The position numbers were made by a program, and so were the translations under genes. The notes beneath the pieces were generated by a model. That model ran no database searches. It was not told the origin of the DNA and saw nothing but the letters and a program-made list of their open reading frames with translations. From the NCBI GenBank assembly GCA_008704415.1, contig VXIS01000135.1, forward strand, positions 1 through 64,000: 64,000 bases of DNA, in the 5' to 3' direction. The DNA is from Sphaerosporella brunnea. Taxonomy: Eukaryota > Ascomycota > Pezizomycetes > Pezizales > Pyronemataceae. Positions 10,713 to 19,332 of this stretch are shown here, one piece after another. Within the stretch, counting starts at the first letter, position 1. Each line of letters opens with the position of its first letter.

Positions 10713-11569
10713 TAGTGATGGACACGAGCCGGCTCGAATCAATCCTCCAAGGTCAGCTCGAGCTGGCTCGGCTCGTAGAGGTGGAGGCTCGGGCTCGCGT
10801 CCGAGCTTTGGGTGAGCTCGAGCTGCAGCTCGAGCTGTTCCGCTTTACCACATAATTCTAGGTAATAGTATTCAACATATCTAGAAATATAAACTGGCTA
10901 CAATTCCTCGGCATCCGCATCATTCTCACTATCTAGCAGTGATTCCTGGTGGGTATCGGGGACCGGAACATCATTGCCACTGTCGATGTCTCCTGCATCC
11001 TCCTTGCTTAACCTTTCACGTTCCCACTGCTCCACATCATCCTGCTCCAACCAGCTTTTAAGCAACAAGCAAGCGCTACTTGAGGTTTCCAAGAGCCTGT
11101 TTCGCTTTTTGGTAATAAGATCTCCAGGTTGGGAGAAAAGACTCTCAGCCAGGACACCTGTGGTATAGAGGGATATTAGCGAGCATACCCCAGTTCCCTG
11201 ATAGCTTTTTAAAATAAGCAGCACGCTCATCCGGGGGCAGTGCATCCGTCGATTTGTCTGCCATAGCTCTGCTGGTGGTGGTGCACCTGCTGGAAGTTAA
11301 TAGTTATGGTCCGCTGAAGGGTTGGTAGGTAGTATTGGGTTGCGTGACAGGAACAAGCGACTCGAAGTTTCTATATGACACATTTGATTGTCTGTTTTCA
11401 TTGTACAACACTCGCTGTACTTTCCATTCCCATCAACCCGCCCCATCAGAACCCCCGATCACCGATCATGGTGAAAACTCGAGCTGGCTCGAGCCGATCC
11501 TCCACCCTCAGCTCGAGCCAGCTCGGCTCGTAGAGGACGAAGGATCGGCTCGGCTCGTGTCCGTCACTA
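10713..11569. mobile_element. 857-bp hAT transposon remnant, TAGTG family
   Basis: The left end TAGTGATGGACACGAGCC and right end GGCTCGTGTCCGTCACTA are inverted copies, flanked by a perfect 8-bp duplication CTACGGCC at 10705-10712 and 11570-11577. Sub-terminal CTCGAGCTGGCTCGGCTCG arrays match those in the elements at 3796 and 30391. It retains the tail of a hAT transposase on the minus strand (next entry) and is otherwise internally deleted. Confidence 0.9.
10898..11245 (-). pseudogene. hAT transposase C-terminal dimerisation domain
   Basis: The 115-codon frame contains VLAESLFSQPGDLITKKRNR followed by ACLLLKSWLEQDDVEQW and an acidic C-terminus ending ENDADAEEL. The serine-x-phenylalanine-serine, glycine-aspartate-(I/L)-I, R-N-R and L-L-L-K-x-W-L landmarks match the hAT C-terminal dimerisation region in order and spacing. 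The frame ends with a natural-looking acidic tail, so this is the true C-terminus. The BED finger and catalytic core are absent from the element, making it a non-autonomous derivative. Confidence 0.8.
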
Positions 11570-11577
11570 CTACGGCC

Positions 11578-12357
11578 CCCCAGCTTTGTTTTTCCCACTA
11601 AACTACTATCTTCCCGGGGTCTTGTTGAAAATATTACGATTACCTCATCTAGAAGCATCGTAGATTCGATGCTGAGATTCTGGAATAAAAATTCGAGCAG
11701 ATGGTTGATTTGGTATTTTGGACGCTTCGAACTGCTTCACAAGGCTCCAGGTTGAAAATATTTTTGTGGTAATGACAAAACCTATCGCCTAGCGCAAGCT
11801 GTAAAAAACCTGGCGAGGTCAGAAACCGTCGAGTGGGCTGTAATACAACAATATTCAGACGGCCTGCGACTCTCTGATTGTCGCCCGACACTGAGTAGCT
11901 ACTCTTCTACCCCTTGGAAAGAAATGATATCGTTCAGGCAGCTGACAGAGGCGCAAGCAAGTCGTAGAATCATTCACTGTTTTCGATCAACTTAGGAGCC
12001 CATCTGAGCCAGCAAATGATGCCTTCCCCTGCTGAAAACTGATGGTGGCCTGCAAACATGACGGTATGCAAGCTAACGATCAAGAAGGAATCTGGGGTCT
12101 AAGCAGTCTGAAATTTCTTAAATGGCATGAAAGGCCAAATTGAGACGCAACCCGCATATAACTGGGCTTCCAGACTATATCACATGATTGGGTAGGGTAT
12201 CATCACTGGGTTTCTTTTGACCGCGCAGGACCAGAGTCTTCAGCGAGAACTTGTTTTATAGCATGTTTGGGATACTACACTCTATGGGGAATTGAACTAC
12301 AGATTATTATAATCATAGAAGGCCATTCCGCCATGCTCTGTCGTTTCCTTCTTCATA
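11578..12357. other. No gene seen
   Basis: Short frames only; the 3' untranslated region of the SANT-like gene on the minus strand would lie in the right-hand part. Confidence 0.4.
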
Positions 12358-13218
12358 TCATAGTACCGAATGCCGACGACGCTTCGCAGGCCAATGCTGC
12401 GGAGCGTACAACCCCCCACCAAACCCGTCTGCGCCAGCGTTGCTTGTGCGGTATCCATTCAAATCACAGTAGCCATGGCCACTGCAATGACAGCAACAGC
12501 AGCCAAAGCTCTCGCGGTACGCGTCTGGACGACGCACAAGATTCTCAAGGCCTTGTTCATCCCTTTCTTTCTTCACGTACGGAGGCGGTGGTAGAAACAC
12601 CTCCTCATCATCCCTCTCATCATATTTAAAGAGAGCCCAAGCAGGTAATTCTCTGCGTTGATATCCCTCCGCCATCAACTGCTTACCCCACACAACCATC
12701 CCCCCTCTCGTCATGTTCCGAAGGCCCATGCGCCGATATTGTTCTCGCAGTTCGTGATACCTGAGAGCGACGAACTTCCACATGTCCGGCATCATATACG
12801 TCTCCTGTATCGCCTGCCAGAGGATATCTTTCTCGTCCGGCGTTAGCGGCTTTAGGTGGACCCTCCACCTGCGGGACACAGCATTTCTTGTGCGGCCGCC
12901 TGGTGCCGGGGGCGGCAACTCGTTGAGGGCTTTGGTGATTTTCGGGAATGATAGCGGCTTCTGTTGGGTACGGAGGGACGCTATCAGGGCATCCTCATGC
13001 GGTTGCCACTCGGCTTGGGTGCTTTTTGTTCTTTTTTGCTTCTGGGCGGAAGCGGGCGACTCTGGTGGTGGTGTACCTATCATGGTGGTCTGGCGTGATG
13101 TAGCTTGGTAGCTTCCTCGCCCGATCCAGGGAGTACTTAAGCCCACCTCGGGCTTGCCATGTAGTAGTCCATCTGGTTCGAAGTCGCTGCCGTTCAAACT
13201 TCGAAAAGTCGATTGCAT
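12358..13218 (-). CDS. SANT/Myb-like DNA-binding domain protein
   Basis: From ATG 13218 the frame runs 286 codons without interruption (the longer frame to 13266 begins with a TTG codon and is not preferred). Residues about 70-120 read EWQPHEDALIASLRTQQ, then LSFPKITKALNELPP and GRTRNAVSRRWRVHL. This is a Myb/SANT-like fold: an acidic-tryptophan first helix, a second helix, and an N-A-V-x-x-R-W recognition helix. The preceding segment is basic (KQKRTKSTQ), suggesting nuclear localisation. The following region has several tryptophans and prolines and a cysteine-rich GCCCCHCSGHGYC stretch near residue 250 that could bind metal. Family knowledge predicts chromatin or promoter binding; the target is unknown. 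Downstream lies a gene-poor zone and upstream no clear partner, so context gives no hint. Confidence 0.6.
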   Translation of the reverse strand: MQSTFRSLNGSDFEPDGLLHGKPEVGLSTPWIGRGSYQATSRQTTMIGTPPPESPASAQKQKRTKSTQAEWQPHEDALIASLRTQQKPLSFPKITKALNELPPPAPGGRTRNAVSRRWRVHLKPLTPDEKDILWQAIQETYMMPDMWKFVALRYHELREQYRRMGLRNMTRGGMVVWGKQLMAEGYQRRELPAWALFKYDERDDEEVFLPPPPYVKKERDEQGLENLVRRPDAYRESFGCCCCHCSGHGYCDLNGYRTSNAGADGFGGGLYAPQHWPAKRRRHSVL

Positions 13219-14099
13219 GGACGTCTCGAAGAAACCATGGGGCCATGAGGACTCGAGAGAGCACAAAGCAGCACAAATCTTTCTTCATCCATAGGGCGCG
13301 CCTTCTGGCATATTAGGCTAGTTCGGCACTTCGAAGTATAGCGCCTCAAATTCCAAGCGAAGCTGGTTTTTGCGGCAATCTTCAAAAAAGATCAGCAGCT
13401 CCAGAGCCTCCCCAACAATTCTCATAACCATCAAACTGCACTCCGCCAGGGGTATCCTACGTATCCGCCTAACGCACCAGTTCATTCTCTGAAATCCCCT
13501 TGTATTTTTTTCCACAGACAAAAGGGGGTCTGGGAACCGGTTGCTGATATGGCAACATCTGCTCGCAATATGTTTGTGCGATCTCAGTGATTGGAAGAGA
13601 GGCAAACTGTGTGACAAGATCCTGTCGACCCTGAAACGACTTGCGTGATTATAAAGAGTTGGTTACTGGGCGGTTCCCTGTTCCAACTATCTCGCCCATT
13701 CATAAAAAGCCAGTCAATCGGGTCTTCAAATGGAACTCAGTTGTACACCGAACCTACGAGACTAATGCGACTCGATCATCCAATCATCGAATTCAGCGCC
13801 GCATCTGTCGTCCTTGCACAGTCGGCCCCAGCCTATTGGCCCATACTTTGGCAGCACAACAGGCCGGGAACCAGTGTGGTACCAACTAAGATCGTTGCAA
13901 ACAAGGAACCATGGGTTCTAGACGGCCCATGGCTTTTCCCTTTGAGGTCGAGCGTTTGGCCAAATACTCGCCCCTATTACAAGAAAGAAAAGCCTGCCGC
14001 ACCTTCATGCTCTCGGTCAAGAAGACCAGGAGAGAGGGTTGTGGAGGGAGATGGCCTAATCGGCCGATCTACAAAGATCTCCAGCTCATCCCAAACTGT
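13219..14099. other. No confident gene; one minus-strand frame
   Basis: A 99-codon minus-strand frame (13318-13617) ends NQLRLEFEALYFEVPN and might be an exon upstream of the SANT-like gene. It lacks recognisable motifs and cannot be joined to it in phase by eye. Plus-strand frames (13641-14171) run into the MITE and look incidental. Confidence 0.3.
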
Positions 14100-14329
14100 T
14101 ATGGTGCAGGCGGCCTTAAACCGACCCGTCGGCGGTGGTGGAGACGGCAACGACTGTTTATAATAAACTGATCACCACGTGAGAACTCTGGGGAAACAGC
14201 CCTCCCGTCCCCTAAATAAGATGCGCTCTGTAAGACTGAGGCGCTGGCTTCCACCAGTCGCGCAATCTTGTGATGGTGAAGTCGGGGAAACTTTGAGCGA
14301 CGGGTCGGTTTAAGGCCGCTTGCACCATA
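14100..14329. mobile_element. 230-bp MITE with TA target site (copy 1)
   Basis: The inverted ends are TATGGTGCAGGCGGCC... and ...GGCCGCTTGCACCATA. Pairing extends about 30 bases (through CCTTAAACCGACCCGTC) and the target duplication is the dinucleotide TA, as in Tc1/mariner-type elements. The same element occurs in the opposite orientation at 17653-17885. It has no coding capacity. Confidence 0.88.
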
Positions 14330-16181
14330 GTCGGAAGCTGGTCGCAGTTCTATATACTTGCTGTAGTTAATCCAACTTAACCCACCAGCTCACACCGCCG
14401 CTGCCCCAGGATCACACTTGCACATACATGGCTTGCTTCCTGCCCTTTACTGCAGCGAGTGTCGAGGTTGGTACGTCACTGGCCGCCGGGGGTGTTCATT
14501 CGACAAAACCTAACCTGCTTGTCACCGTCATTCCTGAACGAAAACCTATTTGAATAACCCGTCACTGCGAATCTAAAATGCCGTTTCCTTGTACCTCTCC
14601 ACACAATGTCTCTTCCCAGCCAAATCCATGGGCTATGCGAGCGGCCCTAGCGCTCTTTCTGAAATTAGAGAGTTCAAGAACTGGAACAGCAGCCCTGTCC
14701 TTGTAGTCCTTTTATCCCTCCCTGCGAAGATCGACTTCAGATTCCGCCCTTGAAAAACGAAGTCAAGAGTCGGTGTCCGCCATCTAAAACCACAAGCTCC
14801 TCAGTATCGGCTGGAGGACCTTGAACTGGTTAGAGGGGGGGGCACCATGAACAGGCGGCATTATGACCGCTTTCTTAAAGAGGCAGTACAATACTCGCTA
14901 TGGGGATATGCTGGAGAAGACGCAACGCAACGCATCGTTCATGGGTATTTAGAGCTGCGGTGCAGATAGGATTAGTGTTTCGGGACATCTTACCTAACGC
15001 CGTACCTATGCTACTAGGTGACTCGGAGGTTCGAATCCCTCACCGCTTTCTGTGACTCCAAATTGTTTCTTCTGCCTTGATTGGTCACTTGGGTGCTGTA
15101 TCCTACAAAAAAGACTTGCCACCACAAAATTTGTGCCTCAGCGCTCGCTACAGTACCTCCACATCTCTATCCTTCGCAGCTCCTGTGTTTCGCTCCTGCC
15201 ACAACCTGACTCTTTTAAGCCTATCAGCCGCATCAATACTGATAAGCTCGGAAACACTAGAATCGGACATCCTCAAAACCCGTGGAGGAGGGTTGGCGGG
15301 TAGACCACACAGGTACGCCTGACCGATTGTGTTGGGTCAGATCAGTCGGTGGCCGTTTGAGATTTTGTAGTTTTGGTGACTACCTCTCGTGAAGCCGAGA
15401 AAACTAGTGGGCATGTGCGAAGGACGGAAGATTTATCATGTTCGTTTTACTAGTACAAAGCCAAAATGTTGAAAGATGCCGGAGTGTGGCCTACCAGACC
15501 CGGGCAGCACGATATCGGACGGGGATGCGGCTCACCAAGGCTCCCTCTAGTCCGACAGGCTGCTCACTCCCAAAGTTATTAGATGTGAGGTGGGCCGCCG
15601 GTAAAATGCCGACACTTCGGATGTTAGTCTGGGAAGAGATCCGGAGGGTCCTTTTCGACCGTTTATATCCAACCGTCGGCTTCTCAAAACACTTGGTTTA
15701 TCTCATGGGGAGCATATACGCCTGCAACCAATTGCAGACGCTACTCGGCTGGATCACTAAATCCATCCACTGAAAACCACACCGGCACACTCTCGAGAGA
15801 CTGCAGCGCCATTACTGGGTTTCGAGGCAGTCCTTTTCAAGGTCGTTTAGCTGCTCGAGCTGCGCAACAATTTGAAGCGCCTCCACAGGATCTCGTTGAG
15901 AAGAATGAGTCTTATGCTCACAATCTAATCTCTTCGATCGTAGCATTTCGGCCACTATAGCGGTCGAAAGGTCTGGAGCACTCGAGTTACCTTTGTCACG
16001 GCCGCCGCTCCCATGATGGAAACGCGCAGCAACAATGGTTCTCGATTCAAAATTGAGTGGTGCAATTGCGAGCGATAAGTGACCTGAATGGGCCAATCTA
16101 GCTTCGAAAGCGGCTGAGCTCAAAATCAAAAAGATCAACAGCAGGAACAAAATTGCCGTTGACGCGGCTACAGAGGATTCG
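14330..16181. other. No gene confidently seen
   Basis: Frames at 15052-15322 and 15438-15773 (plus) and 15812-16363 (minus) have no recognisable domains. A B-box-like GGTTCGAATCC at about 15029 was examined and rejected as a tRNA. The right edge contains CA-rich leader-like sequence upstream of the next frame. Confidence 0.4.
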
Positions 16182-16640
16182 ATGATCCCCCCAGCCGTCA
16201 AAGCTTCTTCTCCATCCGAAACACCGCCCACGACCACAAACAACACACACACAAACACACAATGCCGTCTCACAGGAAGCGCACCTGCGACTTCCCGCCC
16301 AGCCTCCCGTCGGCTCGCCCAGCTCCCGTCCCTCATCAATGGGGGCGACATCGACAAGATCAAGCCGCACAGAATCGAAAAGCGCCGGTTCCGGTATGCA
16401 TTGAGCGCCGCCGAAATCCAAGGCTTGCCACTCCTTTTCAGGGCAACAAGGAACTATCCCGAGGCATGGGGCGTGGGCACCTTTCACAAGCTGTTGCCCC
16501 GCCAGCCCTGGCCAAAGGGCACTGTCAAAGCGACGATCGACATTTTCACAGGCGCCAAGTGGGTCTTCCCAGGGGAAGCCCTGAGGATCGGGGCTCCAGA
16601 GTCGTTTGGGGTAAAGAAGCAGGAGGAGGCGGAGGGCAAG

Positions 16641-16779
16641 TGTAGGGTTTGGATGTAGGGTTTAGCGCATGAGGGTTCAGTCGAGGCGAGAGGAGGATAT
16701 AAGGCGCGGGGGTAGACAGAGCTTCCTTCCTTCTTTAGACAACACGTTCAACATTAAACGTCCCGCGTCTCGTCCTACA
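16641..16779 (+). repeat. Short LTR-like block with TATA and primer binding site behind it
   Basis: It begins TGTAGGG and ends CCTACA. It contains GGATATAAGG as a TATA-like box at about 16697 and is followed after one base by TGGTAGCAGCAC (16781 on), a typical tRNA primer-site start. No direct copy is present at the right end of the element. Confidence 0.5.
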
Positions 16780-16885
16780 CTGGTAGCAGCACTTTGTGCC
16801 TGGTTCTAGATCTACGATCCGGGCGAGCAGTGGGTGCACCTGGAAAATTCCGCGACCACGACCACGACCACGACCACGACCCACG

Positions 16886-17994
16886 ATGACGACTCCAGTA
16901 GTGGCTGGCCCTGCCCCAGACCCACTCCACTATACCAGCGGGTCAACGATCGATGCCGCCAACCGACTACACTCGCACTTTGGCTTACTTCCAGCCGGCT
17001 CCTCCAAGGTCTCCTCGAGTGACAAGGGAAAAAGAAAGGCACCCGTCCTTGACTTTGGGACTCCGGCAATGCCAAACTGGAACTTCAACTTTCGAGATGT
17101 TCCCAACGACCAGCGCACTACAGAATTCTATACGTTTCGATACGATACGGTCTGCATGGGACTCAGCCTGAAGACCGACCTGACCAAGATTAGTGAAGAA
17201 GAATTACGAAAAAACATTCTCTACAACGCAGCCCTCGCCGATATGGTGCGTGACGGGCTTACCTCGTTGATCGCGAGAGGACCTGGCGCCGACATGTTGA
17301 AGACGAACTGAAAAAGGCAAAGGACGAAGTGGACGATAAGACGCAGCAAGTTGGCAACCTAAACGCTGAACTCCTTGACCTACACCGTCAGATGCGCCAA
17401 CCGACGGTGGGTACGAACCCCCTCTTTACGAGGACAACTACTCCGAGCCCCCGAATCTTCCGTGTTAAAGATATCAACCTGCCTACCTATGACGGCGATA
17501 CAAGCGTTGCGGCCATTAACGATTTCCTGACGGCTATGGAACGTGGTTTGCGCGAAGCCAGCACTCAGTCTTTGGGGATTAAGGTACCGCTTGATACCAA
17601 AGTCTGGTCTAACGCTGCAATCATGCAGCTGCGCAACCTTGTTAAGGCGACGTATGGTGCAGGTGGCCTTAAACCAACCTGTTGCTCAAAATTTCCCCGA
17701 CTTCAATAACATCACAAGATTGCGCTACTGGTGGAAGCCATCGCCTCAGTCTTACAGAGCGCATCTTATTTAGGGGACGGGAGGGCTGTTTCCCCAGAGT
17801 TCTCACGTGGTGATCAGTTTATTATAAACAGTCGTTGCCGTCTCCACCACCGCCGACGGGTTGGTTGAAGGCCGCCTGTACCATACCCTGGTGCTCTTCA
17901 GTGGGCGAACAACAAGTGGATTCCCGGCGTCCATACAACACCTACTTGGGACACATTCAAGCAGGAACTAAAGGATCGTTTCATTCCCTCATCG
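16886..17994 (+). pseudogene. Gypsy-type Gag, split by a MITE and a frameshift
   Basis: From ATG 16886 the frame runs to a stop at 17309-17311, but the coiled-coil text continues in another frame (DELKKAKDEVDDKTQQVGN), so a one-base shift lies near 17295. The second part contains LPTYDGDTSVAAINDFL and AIMQLRNLVKAT, and then stops at the MITE. Beyond the MITE (from 17886) the same frame resumes with PGALQWANNKW and TWDTFKQELKDRFIP. This is the classic retrotransposon Gag core: the target phrase, a tryptophan pair, and T-W-x-x-F-x-x-x-L-x-x-R-F. Gag normally forms the particle shell. No zinc knuckle and no pol follow, because the element's right end comes straight after. Confidence 0.7.
17653..17885. 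mobile_element. 233-bp MITE with TA target site (copy 2), inserted in gag
   Basis: The ends TATGGTGCAGGTGGCC and GGCCGCCTGTACCATA match copy 1 at 14100-14329, and the interior is its reverse complement over most of its length. Removing it together with one TA gives an uninterrupted Gag frame (...KAT-Y-PGALQ...), which confirms both the exact ends and the TA duplication. Confidence 0.9.
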
Positions 17995-18459
17995 GCTAAA
18001 CCCTACATCAAAACCCTACAGCAAGGAAGAGCAGGAAGACGAAGACGAAGACAAAGAGATGAGTGACAGAGAGGAGGAGGACGACGACAAGTGGCAGCAA
18101 CAGCAACAGCGACAGCGACAGCGACAGCGACGAGCCCGTCGAAGAAGAGGATCCAATCATTGCCAACCGGTTGAAGGCGATGAAGGCGATGAAGGTCGCG
18201 GGCCAGCAGGGATACATGACGTCGCGTAGTTGAGGAGGTTGTGTTTTTTCAATATATGTAAAAAAAATTCTTGTCTGCCCAAGTATTTAGGTACGTCTTG
18301 TCTCTTTTAAAATCCGACCGATAGAAGGCGAGATTTTTTGTGTCCTTTTTGCGTCTAACCAACCTTCCAAAAAGCTTGGGCACCGTTCATCAAGGCAATG
18401 CAAGCATGACCTACTATATCGTCCGGTGCTCATTACTATGAACACAACGTAGACGCAGC

Positions 18460-18794
18460 CAGTGTTCCTAATAGCCGGCCCAAAAAGCCCAGCTGTGCGG
18501 GCGGGCTGCCAAAAGGCAACAGCCCGGCTGTCTCAAAATCACGACGGGCTGGCTGGCGGGCTGTCGGGCTGCCAAGAACTTTCGACTGAGGTGGACCTGT
18601 CATGCAACCATCAGTTTGACCTAGTTACGTCGTAAACTGAGAGTGTTTCTGTGTAGCTGTTGCTCCATTCCCCATAGCGCATGATCCCTGCACCCGCTGG
18701 AAGCCCGCACGCCAGCCCGACGTGGGCTGCAGCCCAAACAGCCCGCCTGTCCTTTCGATCAGCCCGACGGGCGGGCTGGCTATTAGGAACACTG
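18460..18794. mobile_element. 335-bp hAT-like MITE, CAGTG family, complete ends
   Basis: The inverted ends CAGTGTTCCTAATAGCC and GGCTATTAGGAACACTG are perfect to about 17 bases, followed by GGCGGGCTG-type GC-rich hairpins. The interior shares a roughly 100-base block with the copy at 29291-29581 (a TTGACCTAGTTACGTCG stretch and CCATAGCGCATGATCCC). No 8-bp duplication is recognisable here, so one flank may be rearranged. Confidence 0.75.
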
Positions 18795-19332
18795 GGCCAA
18801 ACACTATCAAGAGCAGAGCCTATACCGCAGGCAGCCCACTCGCATTACCAGCGGCTCTGAAATCGCAGTCATCCATCTGTAACATTCATAAATTTTATCC
18901 CATCAGAGCTAGCTGCTTGCCTCATGCTCAACATGTCACCATGCCGCGCCACATTTACATCTTAATTGTGATGATTCTGACCGCTTTTCAACTACAATGC
19001 GGTCAGATCATGTTTTAACAATCTTTACGGAAAAAAAAAAAAGAAAAAAAACATCTCATCTGTTATGTTCTATGTATCCTTCAACAAGCAAGTGCAACTA
19101 TTTACATCCACATCAACATGAGCTCAGGGAAAAAAAAAAAAAAAAAAAAAAAAGGAAAGAAAAGCTAAAGCTAAAGCAACAGTATGCGTAACGTGACACG
19201 CTTCATTAGTACTCAAGGAAACGAAAAAGAATACGAAAACAAATGCACTCGCAATACGCTCAGGCCATACGCACGCTTTTTCAGCACGACAAATCATCAA
19301 TGACCAAATCAAGCACCCCAGTGGGCGATATA
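18795..19332. other. Intergenic, A-tracts
   Basis: Contains A-runs of up to about 24 bases (19129-19153) and the likely 3' untranslated region of the minus-strand gene that ends at 19333. No other gene is seen. Confidence 0.5.

Larger units (their letters stand above)
16641..18020. mobile_element. Retrotransposon-like element with inverted 26-bp ends
   Basis: Bases 16641-16666 and 17995-18020 are inverted copies with one mismatch; the outer halves read TGTAGGGTTTGGATG and CATCAAAACCCTACA. The element is flanked by the 5-bp direct repeat GCAAG (16636-16640, 18021-18025). Behind the left end come a short LTR-like block, a primer-binding-site-like TGGTAGCAGC at 16781 and a gag-like frame. An ordinary LTR element would end in a direct repeat of its left LTR; this one ends in an inverted copy of the LTR start. 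It carries a 233-bp MITE inside and no pol. Confidence 0.7.
16182..18233 (+). pseudogene. Interrupted member of the KNVRF/acidic-tail family (copy A)
   Basis: The left part (16182-16640) encodes a basic segment with IEKRRFRYALSAAEI, then PWPKGTVKATIDIFTGAKWV, and ends EEAEGK. The right part (18021-18233) resumes with EEQEDEDEDKEM and, after a frame change, a serine-aspartate run and EEEDPIIANRLKAMKA before a stop. The two parts are separated exactly by the 1380-bp element at 16641-18020, whose 5-bp duplication GCAAG marks the cut. The order (basic region, RF motif, 'PKGTVKATI' strand, tryptophan, acidic tail) parallels the intact copy at 38584-39075, although identity is low. An ATG at 16262 in another frame suggests a further 5' frameshift. 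The gene is dead; family membership is an inference. Confidence 0.5.

Noticed and set aside
14963..15053. tRNA-like segment with a GGTTCGAATCC B-box and a GCGGTG/CACCGC pair 90 bases apart
   Set aside because: The T-stem has mismatches, the D-arm is offset by two bases and no anticodon stem can be folded; at best a decayed tRNA or SINE head.
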